Positions 41,323 through 52,659 are shown, counted from the first letter of the stretch. The stretch is DNA of 64,000 bases from Chara braunii (GCA_003427395.1 BFEA01000115.1:2256142-2320141); one strand, 5' to 3'. The notes: a model not told the origin generated them from the sequence alone. Numbers and translations are program-made.

Positions 41323-41678
41323 TGTGAAGGATTCGCCAGGATGGCGGCCCGTCAGGATGAAGACAAAGTGATGAGGATGGAGGAAATGGAGGTGCAGCTG
41401 AAAGGGACAACGCAACTCCCACGCAGACTCATCACGCACGTACTCCAAAGTGTGCAAAATGAAGAATGACCTGAAAACAGACTGCAGTTGGGGTATGCCC
41501 CCAGCAGACTGACTGGAGTCGACTGGACTGGTATCGACAATGGTACCGGGCAAGACTGGATTGGATTGAAACAGCACACGACCTATGGGGTCAGGTTACG
41601 GCCTAGTCCCACAGTCCGAACAAACATATAGCCTGATAGGCCCTGGCTGTAGGTCACGACAGATAGAGGCCCGCTGCA
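41323..41678 (-). repeat. Gypsy-1 left (3') LTR, 356 bp
   Basis: On the plus strand it starts TGTGAAGGATTCGCC and ends CCGCTGCA (TG...CA). It matches the right LTR from the CGCA(A/G)CTCCCACGCAGACTC block to the end, and matches the gypsy-2 LTR over its whole length apart from that copy's insertion. Confidence 0.85.
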
Positions 41679-42560
41679 CAATCCTTAGACCTGTAGTGGA
41701 TCCCAAGAGCCATAAACACGTTATCCGCCAAAAGTAACGGAACTCAGCAATAAGGAAAACTGAGAAACCTAGGATGTGGACCAAGCTCCATGCAGAGTCC
41801 ATGCGATGCAACCTAAGCTACATAATGTCAAATGAAAAACAAATGTCTGGTATACACATCCTAACTAACAACAAAAAATGACATGTAGCAACATACAATC
41901 CTAAGGTCGGTGAGACAGTTGCCTCAGTGCTGAAAGGAAAAGAGAGCAATATGTCACAAGTAATGTCATGTCGATGAACCACTAAGAGTGGGATGGTCTC
42001 AGAGCGGGTGAATGCAGCCTAAGAGTCAAAACTCCTAAGGGAAGTCACACACGAAGGTGGGATAGGTCATCAGGCTCAGGGTGAGGGAGTGGTAGCGAAG
42101 CGAAACCAATTACCCTAACAGATAGACCATCAAGGCACGTAATGCTCGACGAAAGGATAACACCATGCAAGGTGTACCATGAAAGGGGGGCCTGGAATTG
42201 GGTGGACATATCCCTAACTGAAAGCATGCAATGGCCGACAATAGGGTCATGAGGGATGCAATGGGTGAGAGAAACATGCACACAACTCACCGACTGGGGA
42301 AGGGAGCTAGATTTGGGAGCAGGGAAGCCAAGATAACGCTATGGTCTCAATGCGTATGCGATACCAAGGAAGAGCTCAACTCATAGAGACCAAGCTAAGT
42401 GAGAACCATCATGCGACAGATACAATGGGATATATAGGGTAGGGTGGTGGCGTAAGGAAACCGATAAGGTAGTTGAAGTCGTCGATGAAGTAGGAGTCGA
42501 GTCGATGTCGAAGCAAAGCCGCAAAACGCCAACATCCTGAAGAAGTTGATGATGAAGTAC
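41679..42560 (-). other. Gypsy-1 3' untranslated region
   Basis: It aligns block by block with 62279-63180 of gypsy-2 (for example AAACACG(T/C)TATCCGC, GATAGGTCATCAGGCTCA, GGGAAGCCAAGATAACGC). No open frame is conserved between the two. Confidence 0.75.
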
Positions 42561-43500
42561 CTAAAGGTGTGAGTCAGTAGGAAGATAGTAGGTGATTAGA
42601 GTGTCAGTCGTCGAGACGTCGAGGGCGCCGACGAGTGCGTTGTAGATGCGCGGAGGCGTCCGTCTGCTGCTGAAGAACGACCTTAGAGGGACCGGGCTCG
42701 TCCTCAACGATCTCCTCAGTCGGAGGCGGAGGAAGAAGGTCAGTCGACTAAGTAGGAGCAGATGTCTCAACACGACGAGCACGATCATATGCACGTACCA
42801 ACATCTGTGTGTGCTCCAGCCTCCAAGTGCTCGAGGGGCTCCCAGGTAGCTTCCTCATCAGAATAGTCCTTCTAACGCACAAGGTACTCGATGTGTGGAG
42901 GGGTATCGTCCGTACCTCAACGAGATACGATGTCGGAAAAGATGAACTCCTCATGATACTTCACGATGATAGTTGGAGGGCGCTCATAAGGACGTCCGAC
43001 GAAGCGCTCGGACAATCTGCGATAAGGATGCAACAAGGAGACGTGGTAAACATCGTGTACAAGAGTCTATCAAAGGTAATCATGTAGCTTCACACAGAAG
43101 CTGATCCGACTAGCGGCAGTATCAAAACCGACGGCCTGAAGGATGCGGCATGGACCGAAGCAGAGACGCCTGAACTTGCGAAGCATATCCGCTTCGAGTT
43201 GCAAGCGGTGTGCGTCGACGAACACATCGTCACCGACTTTGAATGAATGATTCATTCATGATCGGTTCGCTCGTGCGGTCATACGAGTCTAAGAGTCAGC
43301 AAGACTCCCGTGTGTGCGCTTCATAATCGTCGCCATGTGGGCGATCCAGTCGTTAAGCGCAGGATAACAAGTGCTTGGGCACAACCATGATGGTTGTAGG
43401 AAATCCGCGGGTACGCGAGGGTGGCAGTCGAGGTCGCAATAAAATGGCGACATCTCCGTGGTTGAGGAAACGGCGTGGTTGTACGCAATCTCCGTCTGGA
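42561..43500 (-). pseudogene. Gypsy-1 integrase C-terminus and chromodomain
   Basis: 43255-43070 reads NESFKVGDDVFVDAHRLQLE, FRRLCFGPCRILQAVGFDTA and CVKLHDYL, matching gypsy-2 residue for residue in most places. The chromodomain core (IEYLVR-KDYSDEEATWEPLE) is readable around 42830-42910 with a stop where gypsy-2 has Trp. It ends in a Ser/Thr-rich tail. Chromodomains in this group direct integration to marked chromatin; this copy is broken. Confidence 0.8.
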
Positions 43501-44450
43501 CTAAGTGTAAATCTCGCTGTTAGTCATCCCTCTGAGAGTGATAAGACAACGAGAAGTGTAAGTCTTGTTGTTCGTCATCCCACCGAGAGTTTTATTGGTG
43601 ACCTCGGTCTGACCATCCGTCTGAGGGTGATAAAACAACGAGAAGCGAAGCTGGGATCCGTACATCTCGTGTAAGTGTCGCCAGAATGTGCTGGTAAGGC
43701 GCGGGTCACATTCAAAGATGATGCTCTGAGGTAAGTGGTGATCTCTCACGACTCGATCGAAGACGATGTCGGTGACCTTACAAGCGCTAATGCGATAGCG
43801 GCACGGTACAAAACGTGCGCACTTCGTGAAGCGATCGACGATGACCAAGATAGCATTATGATCGCGCTCAGTGGGTGGAAGGCGGGGACCAACGAAATTC
43901 ATCGAGATTGACTGCCAACGACTCTCAGGTACGGGTAGGGGTTGAAGTAACCCACAGGGAAGGTGGTTCGCACCATTCACCTCATGGCAGGTAGGACACT
44001 CTTGGGTGTAGGCTTTGACGAAGTCCTCGGCCAGACGTACAGGCGACAAACACTAGCCAACGTCTTGTGGAAGCCTATATGACCGGCAGATGCCTGGTCA
44101 TGGAACTCTGCTATGGCCTGGATGGGGAGCTGTTCGGTGGATGGAACGCAGATACGTGGTTCTAGCTGACCAGATCTGCCATGCCAATACACGAGATCAT
44201 TCTCACCGAGGGAGTATGAAGGAACGGTTTTGTCACTCCGCAGTGTCTCGTGGATGACGCGATAATTCGAGCAGTGGCGGTACTGAGTGCGATATGCATC
44301 GATCCTTGACTGATCAACAGTGGTGATAGAGATGTGAACAAGATGGATGGGTTCCTGATTGTGATCAGGATGGTGAAACAAGGCATCGATGACGTGGTTC
44401 GTTTCACCTTTGATAGGTTGAGTGGTGAAACTGAACTCGAACAAATCACG
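43500..44450 (-). pseudogene. Gypsy-1 integrase (zinc-binding and catalytic core)
   Basis: The 44444-43977 frame gives the HHCC start: AIAEFHDQASAGHIGFHKTL (two His). The 44049-43501 frame gives ECPTCHEVNGANH (CxxC), then SRWQSISMNFVGPRLPP, where the first catalytic Asp (normally in ISMDF) is Asn, then VDRFTKCARFVP, ECDPRLTSTFWRHL (second Asp present) and YHPQTDGQTEVTN (catalytic Glu present). Directly after it, a duplicated YHPQTDG-coding stretch adds unrelated residues (43500-43640). Confidence 0.85.
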
Positions 44451-44549
44451 CCACCAATGTGTCTGTCGAGGAGAAAGTTTGAGCTTCGTGAGGAAAGCCT
44501 AGACAACAGAGTTGTCCGTGCGCACCGAAGGGCGCCCCGTGCAGATAAT

Positions 44550-44960
44550 GACGCCAATGTCGGGTAGCATAAACTACTACGAGAACCTCACATTCACCGG
44601 CGGTGTAGTTTATCTCGGCAGACAGTACCTGACGGGAGTAGAAAGCGATCGGACAATCTCCAACATGAGCCTTGACAGTCTCATCCTCCGCGATGGTCAG
44701 GGAGTAAGTGGAGGGAGGACTATCACGGGGGGGAAGTGGTGGGAGGATGGGCGTCAGTCGAGAAGCAGTGTCAGCAGGAGGGAGGGGGGAAGGAGGAACA
44801 TGGGGCTAAGTGAATCAAGAGGAGAGAAAAACGCATAAGAAAGTACAACTCCTACTGCAAAATCTGACGCATCAGTGGTGACGATGAAGGGACGGTCAAA
44901 ATCAGGGAGGCATGGTTCTTCCGAAAGAGGGTGGAGGTAAGGACGTAGGAATACCTTGTG
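44550..44960 (-). pseudogene. Gypsy-1 RNase H remnant
   Basis: Around 44715-44560 the minus strand reads PIAFYSRQVLSAEINYTAGE, CEVLVVVYATRHWRHYLHGA, the usual end of the Ty3/gypsy RNase H domain. The N-terminal half (44960-44720) is expanded by Pro/Ser-rich sequence and broken by stops. Confidence 0.7.
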
Positions 44961-44999
44961 TATCCCTGCATAAAATTACTATAGTAACTAGTCAGGTAT

Positions 45000-45645
45000 A
45001 GGAAATTGCGAAGCTGCTTGACGAATGTGGGGACGCATCACTCCGCAATAGCAATGATCTTTACGTCATTCATGTCGAGACTCTTGTTAAACAGATGGTG
45101 TCCTAGGAAGTCCACTTTGCATTGGGCAAAGCGGCACTTAGTGAGTTTGGCATAGAAGTCGTGTTTGCGTAAGCGCTGTAGCACATCGCAGAGATGTCTG
45201 AGATAGTCTTCTAAGGTACGGCTGTAGACTAGGATGTCGTTTAGGTATACGAGAACGTATTCTTCAAGGATTTCCTTGAAGATATCGTTCATCGTCGTCT
45301 GGAAAGTGGCGGGTGCGTTGGTGAGGTCGAATGGCATCACCGCGAACTCGTAGTGGTCAAAGCGCGACCGAAAGGTGGTCTTCGACTCGTCCTCTGCAGC
45401 AAAGCGGATCTGATGGTAACCACTACGAAGATCAATTTTCGTGAAGAAGCGGTTGCCTGCCAGACGGTCAAATAACTCATCAGCGCGAGGCATGGGATAG
45501 TTGTTCTTAACTGTGTAACGGTTAAGGCTGCAGTAGTCAATACATAGGCGAAAAATTTCATCCGCTCAACATCACGCATTAAAGGGATCCCGTTGTATGA
45601 GAAATACGGAGGGAAAATATTGCGGTACACTCGAATCAAATCACG
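45000..45645 (-). pseudogene. Gypsy-1 reverse transcriptase
   Basis: 45493-45038 is an open 151-codon frame: MPRADELFDRLAGNRFFTKI, DLRSGYHQIR, VMPFDLTNAPATFQTTMND and VLVYLNDILVYS. The catalytic box is YLND where active elements have YLDD (GAC to AAC). It continues with LRKHDFYAKLTKCRFAQCKV and DFLGHHL. The N-terminal part (45640-45500) continues in other frames. Confidence 0.9.
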
Positions 45646-45859
45646 AACGCCGGGCTCTAAGTCGGTCGTGAACCGTGTGAGTTCCTCAGCGTCTGCGTCG
45701 GCACGAGATGTATAGGAGGACTCGGCAGTGAACGACGTAGGGACCTAGGATGTCGAAGGGGTGTCCGCAGGCTAAGGGGTGGATGTAGAGATGGGAGTCA
45801 TGAAGATGGAGCAAGGGTCAGGGGGATCAGACTCCAATGCAATGAACTCGACCTCTGGA

Positions 45860-46560
45860 CAAAGTGGATCACAATGAAGAAGATCCATGACGTTCACTGA
45901 GAAGAACATGACGTCCTCCTGATGTATGAAGTGAGCAAACTGACGAGGAGAAGTGAAGGCGATGTTTGGGTGAGGCCCAGAGGAACGAGGGTCCTGGGAG
46001 GTAGGTTGGGAGGAGTGTCGCTCGTGGTTCCAATGAAGGGGACTCGATGGGTCTTACCATGCTTCGTTTTGAGAGTAAGTGTCTCGGTTGCCCATTCGAC
46101 CTCTCTGCCACGAAACCGGCGAGACCAGGGAGTGTCAAGGATAAAGTCATACCCAGTCTCCAACACATCAAATTATGTGGAGGAATGGTAGCGTCGAGGC
46201 TTCTGGGTACTATCTGATATCTGGAGGGTGAGGGAAAACTGGAGGTCGGGAATAGCTAATAAAAAAACAAATTCTTTTGAGAAAATACCATCAAATCGAA
46301 GAAGCGTTGCGTCTTGTTACCTCTGAAGGTAACGGAGATAGGAGAGCGAGACCCAAAGGTAGCTAGATGAGCTTCCTTAACCACGCGAGGGTGAACGAAA
46401 TCTCCCGGCGAGTCGAAGTTTCATGAAGCGCGGTACACCCTCAATGTTGTCCCCAAGTAGATAGGAATGATGGTGAGGGTGCGATCAGGTTCAGAGAGTA
46501 GAGTGAGAAGACGACGCAGGACGTTTACGTGTCTCGTGAGTCACTCCTCACGAGCCTGAA
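45860..46560 (-). pseudogene. Gypsy-1 retropepsin (protease) region
   Basis: Text such as GDFVHPRVVKEAHLATFGSR (about 46415-46355), SPISVTFRGNKTQ and, after an A/T-rich insertion at about 46255-46295, YDFILDTPWSRRFRGREVEW (46160-46090) follows the Ty3/gypsy protease layout. The DSG-type active site appears altered (Asn-Phe-Asp in this copy; Asp-Phe-Gly in the related copy at 55460). A second homologous segment lies at 55110-55660. Confidence 0.65.
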
Positions 46561-47795
46561 GAATGTTAAAATTCAGTAGAGATGACGCAACGTCATTGCG
46601 AGTCGCTAGCTGAGCGCTACGAGTTGTGGGAATGGCGCATCGCGTCAGAATTCTCAAAGGGGAAGGACTAGATGCGGCAATGTGGGGTGGGGCAAATGGT
46701 ACCTCGACAGACGGCGAGGCAGAGGGAACAGTGTCTGTCGTGTCCCGAGGATCCTCTGGTGGGGTAACCAAAGAGGCAAACTGCGACTCGATGGTCGGGA
46801 AGCCGACTACGTGCGAGGCCTCAACGGTACACTGCATCGTGGCTAGTTGGATGGGACTGGCCGGGTGGGGCCGGGGAGGGATTGAGATTGGCGCTGATAA
46901 GAAATGTCAACACAGTGTTGATCGAGGGCGACATGGTATGGACACCGTGAGGAGGTGTGTCCATCTTGGCGGCAACGAACTTGAAGGCAACCGCGACGGG
47001 CCTCGAGGGCGGGGTGCTCCTCAGGGGATAGAGCTCCGCGAGGAGGGACGAAACCCTGCGGGAGGTCTATCTAAGGGACTGTGAACGTGAGGGCACCAGC
47101 CTGTGCAACCCGACTGCAAGCATGACCCATGGCGGACATCGCCATCTGCAAGCGCTCGGTCACCGGGACAGTGTCGTCCTTCAACTGGTACTGGATGACG
47201 TCCCGAAGCTCGATGTCCTCGGGGGCGTCCCCAAAGGTAGGGTCAAGCTCGGCTGAGGCGTTTTCTGCATCCTTGAGAGACTGTAGTGTTGAAAGAATGG
47301 TGCTCCATGTCGAGCTTGTCAGCGAAAACGGATGATGAAAGAAGATCGTTCGCAAGTAGTGTTGCGTGATTGGGTGGTGGCGGCGGGTCACGAAGAAGAT
47401 GGGGCGTCGAAGAAGCGACTTCGCATCTTCTTGTACTGTTGAGCAACCTTGCAGGCCTGCTCTGTGGAAGCGAAAGTCTGTCGCCAGAGCTCAATGCGGT
47501 AGTCAGTCGAAAGACTAACGACAAACTTATTGGTCAAAAGGACCTCAGGTAGGAGTGTCTCATCGCAAATGAGGCGGGCGTCCGGAAACACCCGGATGTG
47601 ACGTTGGAGGTCTACTGGTGCGGAGGACCCACGCCACTGCGTCTGGGTGACCCGATCGAGGGCGTCAGTCGTGTCATGAAGAGTGTCATAATGGTCATGA
47701 AGGAACGCGGTGAAGTCCATAAAAGTGGGAGCCTCACCCAGGCGGGTACAACGGGTATAGTAGTTCTTCCATGCGGAGAACGACTTGCCTTGCAA
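46561..47795 (-). pseudogene. Gypsy-1 gag C-terminal half with zinc-knuckle-like motif
   Basis: 47795-47388 is an open frame: GKSFSAWKNYYTRCTRLGEA, MDFTAFLHDHYDTL, LPEVLLTNKFVVSLSTDYRI and EQACKVAQQYKKMRSRFFDA, which fits the retrotransposon gag (capsid) domain. Farther along, near 46985-46930, CLQVRCRQDGHTSSRC resembles a CCHC knuckle with four rather than two residues between the first cysteines; six inserted bases would explain it. The rest is Pro/Ser-rich. Confidence 0.7.
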
Positions 47796-47812
47796 TTTGA
47801 GAGACGGTTAAC

Positions 47813-48095
47813 GGGGCCCCAAATATTCGCCGTTTTCGTTGGCAATTGCGGTGCGAATTTCATCAAAATTTTTAAAAATAAACAATATGAGATCATAGTG
47901 CAAACATAAAAAAAGGAAACAGGCAAAAAAAAACGAAAAAAAATAATAAAAAAACACTACGAAACCCTAACACAAAGACACTGTCCGAGTCAAAATGAAG
48001 CGTCCAANGAATTCAACAAAATGCCAACTTTTTCATTATTGATCCAAACATGTCAAAACTGCACACATGANNTACCCTAAAGCACATATATATNN

Positions 48096-48132
<37 letters not shown>

Positions 48133-48200
48133 CAAAAAATCAGCACAATATGACAGTTTCAGTGCAATTCGGTGCAAAATTCGTCGAAAATAACACCCCT
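47813..48200. mobile_element. 388-bp TIR element inserted in gypsy-1 gag
   Basis: The flanks carry identical GGTTAAC (47806-47812 and 48201-48207), a 7-bp target duplication. The ends are imperfect inverted repeats: GGGG, then TTCG(C/A)CG, TTTT and AATTGC in the same order inward. The interior is very A-rich (A run 48098-48131) and has no coding frame, so it is a non-autonomous DNA transposon (MITE-like). It splits the capsid-coding frame. Confidence 0.7.
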
Positions 48201-48207
48201 GGTTAAC

Positions 48208-49490
48208 CACGTGTGTGCAATTTAATTGCGGGCATAAAACGCCATAACTTCTAACTAATGTTTGTCAGAGTCGGCGCACGTGTGGCGGCCGACAACCAAT
48301 GCAACATACGAAGTGTACCATCGTAGTCAGGTATATCTGACAAACGCACAAAGGGGGGACCGCTCTGCTGACGAGGGGGGGAAGAGAGGCTCATGGGCCT
48401 GCATCGAGGCGGCAAATGTTGGGGCCAGTGCAGGGGGTAGAAGTGAAGGTGGGTTGTGGGCCGGGGTTGCTGGTGGAAGGTCCAGCAGCGGTGGAGGCCA
48501 CAGTCGCAGCCAGTTGTGACAGAGTGGCGAGATAGGAGGGTAGAGGAGGAGGAGTCAGTCGAGGGAAACGAGCCGACAAGACAGAGGTGGAAGGGGCGGT
48601 ATAAGAACAAGAAGGGTGAGTAGCCTGTGAAGGGTGAGGCTTTCTCAGGGTGAGAATCTCCGCCTGGAGCTACGCCACAGTGGCCTGTAAGGTAGCCACT
48701 AGCTGGGTGTGTGGGGTCGCAGGTGGAGGAGGCGGAGAGGGTACCCTAGTGGGAGGAGGAGTAATGAATTGTAGGGAACCCTGGGGTGGGAGTGAGGAGA
48801 TGAGGGGAGGAGGGAGAGCTCCGGGCCGTAGTGTTGGGATCGAAGCGGAAATCTGGTAAGCCATAGCAGGATGAGTAAATGAGATTGCATGGCCATATAC
48901 CGGTATCTGGGCAGCAACACATACGATAGCGGCCGAAGCGGCAGGGCCGGCAACGACCGACGAGTGTGCCGCAACAGATGGTATAGTCTGAGCGGCGGCG
49001 GCACTCACCATTGCGGAGGGGGAGTGTTGGGCCTGACCCGCGGGGGAGGAACCACCACATCTCTGTGCTTGGGGTCGTGGGAAGCCGAACTGTGAATCGG
49101 TAGGGGATGGGGTGTGAGAGCGGTGAGGAGAACCCTTGAGGCGGTGAACTTCAAGGGCGAATGCATTGACTTGCCCCTCCAGGGTGCAAGCGCATCCAGT
49201 CGCGCTTGCAAAGGTGCAAGGAGGGACGCAAGAACAGCGCGAAGGTCCATGAGGTCCACAGAATCCTGACCCTGGGTCGTCGGGTGGGTGGGCGCTGCGA
49301 TGATCTCCTCAGTTGTAGTCTCTTCCATGGGCAGTGCACGTATGGGGGTAAACATGGCGGGAGGTGCAGAAAAATGTGGGGAAAGAGATGGGTTGGTATG
49401 TGGAGAAAGAGGTTCACCAATAAGAGGGAGGGGACCGCGGGAGCGGAGTGGATAGTTGTGAGTCGGCTTGCCTCGAACTCGGCGGGCCAT
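48208..49490 (-). pseudogene. Gypsy-1 gag N-terminal half
   Basis: It starts at ATG 49490 with MARRVRGKPTHNYPLRSRGP and a Pro-rich stretch, then ATTEEI-like and DLMDLRAVLASLLAPLQARL (helical). It continues after frameshifts with the Pro/Ala-rich 49011-48670 part, which ends in a leucine-spaced helix. 48610-48251 contains PPFVRLSDIPDYDGTLRMLH and WLSAATRA, the usual entry into the gag capsid domain. Low complexity and indels make exact boundaries uncertain. Confidence 0.65.
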
Positions 49491-49697
49491 GCATGAGATG
49501 GTAGCACGGACCCTGTCGAGGGGAGAGTATCCGTTGGGGTTCAGGATGCCTGACAGGAGGAATCAGAAAAGGAGGGCGGTAGAAGAACTTAAACTCTGGG
49601 AAAACCCTAAGAAAGTAATCGGAATTTGAAGGGTTAGGATAAAGTAGCGGCGACCTAATCAAGAAAATAAAATAGCAACCATGGAGGGGAGAGGGAA

Positions 49698-50596
49698 NNN
49701 NNNNNNNNNNNNNNNNNNNNNNNNNNNNNNNNNNNNNNNNNNNNNNNNNNNNNNNNNNNNNNNNNNNNNNNNNNNNNNNNNNNNNNNNNNNNNNNNNNNN
49801 NNNNNNNNNNNNNNNNNNNNNNNNNNNNNNNNNNNNNNNNNNNNNNNNNNNNNNNNNNNNNNNNNNNNNNNNNNNNNNNNNNNNNNNNNNNNNNNNNNNN
49901 NNNNNNNNNNNNNNNNNNNNNNNNNNNNNNNNNNNNNNNNNNNNNNNNNNNNNNNNNNNNNNNNNNNNNNNNNNNNNNNNNNNNNNNNNNNNNNNNNNNN
50001 NNNNNNNNNNNNNNNNNNNNNNNNNNNNNNNNNNNNNNNNNNNNNNNNNNNNNNNNNNNNNNNNNNNNNNNNNNNNNNNNNNNNNNNNNNNNNNNNNNNN
50101 NNNNNNNNNNNNNNNNNNNNNNNNNNNNNNNNNNNNNNNNNNNNNNNNNNNNNNNNNNNNNNNNNNNNNNNNNNNNNNNNNNNNNNNNNNNNNNNNNNNN
50201 NNNNNNNNNNNNNNNNNNNNNNNNNNNNNNNNNNNNNNNNNNNNNNNNNNNNNNNNNNNNNNNNNNNNNNNNNNNNNNNNNNNNNNNNNNNNNNNNNNNN
50301 NNNNNNNNNNNNNNNNNNNNNNNNNNNNNNNNNNNNNNNNNNNNNNNNNNNNNNNNNNNNNNNNNNNNNNNNNNNNNNNNNNNNNNNNNNNNNNNNNNNN
50401 NNNNNNNNNNNNNNNNNNNNNNNNNNNNNNNNNNNNNNNNNNNNNNNNNNNNNNNNNNNNNNNNNNNNNNNNNNNNNNNNNNNNNNNNNNNNNNNNNNNN
50501 NNNNNNNNNNNNNNNNNNNNNNNNNNNNNNNNNNNNNNNNNNNNNNNNNNNNNNNNNNNNNNNNNNNNNNNNNNNNNNNNNNNNNNNNNNNNNNNN
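49698..50596. other. Assembly gap (899 N)
   Basis: A run of Ns in the expected leader/5' region of gypsy-1. Frames spanning it are meaningless. Confidence 0.99.
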
Positions 50597-51369
50597 AAAG
50601 TAGGTTAGTGGAGAGAGATGATATCAGGCTCTTGGTTGGCCAAGAGCAACAAGATCCACAGGATCTTGGCCTTCAAGGTGATGGCAGTCTGCTGCTGTAA
50701 CAAGAAAAAAATAATAATAATGAAATAATCAAGGGTTGGCTAATATCTTGATCGGCCACCCTGATTGCACTGACGCGCAGCCCTCTAGCCAGGGGGGTCT
50801 TCACTGCTGCCAAATTGTTGGTGCAGCAGTAGAAAAGATAATCATCATCATCTGGGTATGTTGAGATATTGATTAACCACCCAGATTCCACAGTAGTGCA
50901 GCCCCCTAGCCAGGAGGGTCTTCAGGTTCTTCAGGTACTGCAAATGGCCACGTGTGCAGGCAGGAACAGCGACGACGTGCGGGGGGAGGGGGGCGCAATT
51001 AACAACCCACCCGCTGCTGTCGTGCTGGCCGCTGCTCGCCGCTCGCCGACGGGGGGCGGGGGGGCAAATAGTCAACATTGCACTCTTCAACACCAGCATG
51101 CCACAATATACGAACACAGATAAAGTTGGGCCAATGTGTTAAGGTGTTGGCTGCGCACGTGCATGCTTGGCACATGCCCAAGTTCAAACCCTGGTAGCAG
51201 CATACATCCCAAATCTTAATGTATATAATCCCAAATCTTAATGTATATAATCTGAGGGGCGGGGCGGGGGAGCGGGGGCAGCGTAGGTGCGTGTGGCGGC
51301 CTTGGCCTTGCCGCTTGTGCGTACGCGTTGTGATGGTGCTCTCCTTTTTCGCCACGTGTCGCCTTGTCG
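50597..51369. other. Gypsy-1 leader region with hairpins and short repeats
   Basis: GCTCTTGG 50628-50635 pairs with CCAAGAGC 50640-50647; CAAGATCC 50650-50657 pairs with GGATCTTG 50661-50668. A unit ending CTAGCCAGG(A/G)GGGTCTTCA occurs at about 50735-50805 and 50855-50930. Near 51125-51200, text ending AGTTCAAACCCTGG resembles a tRNA B box, but no full tRNA folds. AATCTTAATGTATATAATC is tandemly repeated at 51212-51252. Confidence 0.5.
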
Positions 51370-51646
51370 CGATGGACGGAACAGCGCAGCTCCCACGCAG
51401 ACTCGACGCGCACGTACTCCAAAGTGTGCACAATGAAGAATGACCTGATAATAGACTGCAGTTGGGGTATGCCCCCAGCAAACTGACTGGAACGGACTAG
51501 ACTGGACCGGTACTGATAGTGGTACCGGACTGGACTGGATTGGACTGAAACAACACACGGCCTGTGGGCTTAGGCCACAACCTGGTCCCACAGGCCGAAC
51601 AGGCAAATAGCCTAATGTAGGCCAAGGCATATAGAGGTTCGCTGCA
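51370..51646 (-). repeat. Gypsy-1 right (5') LTR, partly replaced
   Basis: It aligns with the left LTR from GCGCAGCTCCCACGCAGACTC to the CGCTGCA end (51646). The roughly 75 bases that should precede it (TGTG...GGTGCAGCTG in the left LTR) are not present; unrelated GC-rich sequence lies there instead. Confidence 0.75.
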
Positions 51647-51651
51647 AGTGC

Positions 51652-52650
51652 CGTACTGAAGAGACAGGTGGACTTGGTCCACTATTTAACCAACTTGGTG
51701 ATAGTCGGCACACTAATCTATTCACCGTTGCTTGGGGAGCAGCCAGTCACCACCATCAAGACCTTTAGGATCCTAAGTGGGGCCTCCAACGACAACCAAG
51801 ATACATTGGGGGTCTCTGGTGGGCGACCCCTTTGGTAATGGATCCCCCACCTTTGCATTTTGTTCCCGCAGTTGATTATCATTCATTAAACCAGGAAAAA
51901 ACTCTCCATTAAGCGTTGAATCTCCTCCATGTTGTTGGCAGTGGCCTCCACCATGACCGTGAGGTCGTCTGCTTACAAGGAACATATCGGGACTGCTTCT
52001 TCCGGGATGTAGGCAATTTTGATCCCAATGATGTCCTTGTTCACGCATAGGTTTGCCGATATGGCTTCCATAATGATCAAGAAGAGAAAGGGAGCAATAA
52101 GGTCTCTTTGGCACACCAATCGTTCTAGCTCTATCAGGGGGCTAGGGATTCATCGATTTGCATGCACATAGTAACATTGTGATGAAGAATATGTACCTAT
52201 CACTTGAACGCTGACCCGACGTTCATTTTGCGCAAACAATTATCAGAAAATTCCCAATCAACGTGGTCGTAGGCTTTCTTGAAACCAATGAATACCAGTG
52301 TAGAAGTTCATCAAGTTGTGGCTAAAGAGGTCTCGTATTGATTCTCAAAAACTACTTTGGGAATTTGTTTATATCAGGTGTTTTGTCGTCACCTATTTGC
52401 ATGAGGGTTGTTCAGGTCTTCTGTATGGTAAGGGGGGCCTCGAGACTCCCTCTTTGGGTATTTGAGAGGGATAAGTCCAGTGGCACTAAAAACGTATCGA
52501 TCGTCCTACAACGGGTCCCTTCTGTTATTGGCATAATGTTTGATGCAAAAAGGTCATTGAAAAAGTATCGTGCTATTCTTAAACCACCAGTTACCAAACC
52601 CCTACTATTCCCCAAAACACAGTACACTGCGACCGTGGCAAGATGAACAG
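51652..52650 (-). pseudogene. LINE K: RT part of the gypsy-interrupted LINE
   Basis: Minus-strand reading: FNDLFASN (about 52580), KTPDINKFPK, KKAYDHVDWEF near 52270 (motif A region), LIAPFLFLIIMEAISANL near 52080, VPICSL-ADDLTVMVEATANN near 51965 (a stop replaces the residue before ADD), then LRILKV and a final KLVK-WTKSTCLFSTAL that runs into the LTR. The next block of the family (LVIN...) begins LINE J on the other side of gypsy-1. Confidence 0.8.
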
Positions 52651-52659
52651 TGATCCAAC

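Larger units (their letters stand above)
41323..51646 (-). mobile_element. Gypsy-1: chromodomain Ty3/gypsy LTR retrotransposon
   Basis: Minus-strand order from right to left: 5' LTR, (N gap), gag, zinc-knuckle region, protease, RT, RNase H, integrase, chromodomain, 3' LTR. It is inserted in the post-RT part of a LINE whose halves are J and K. Frameshifts, stops, catalytic substitutions and a nested 388-bp element make it non-autonomous now. No obvious polypurine tract or initiator-Met primer site was seen next to the LTRs. Confidence 0.9.

Noticed and set aside
49681-50700. 339-codon open frame
   Set aside because: It is almost entirely N.
51125-51205. tRNA gene or tRNA-derived SINE head
   Set aside because: Only a B-box-like AGTTCAAACCC is present; acceptor and anticodon stems do not form.
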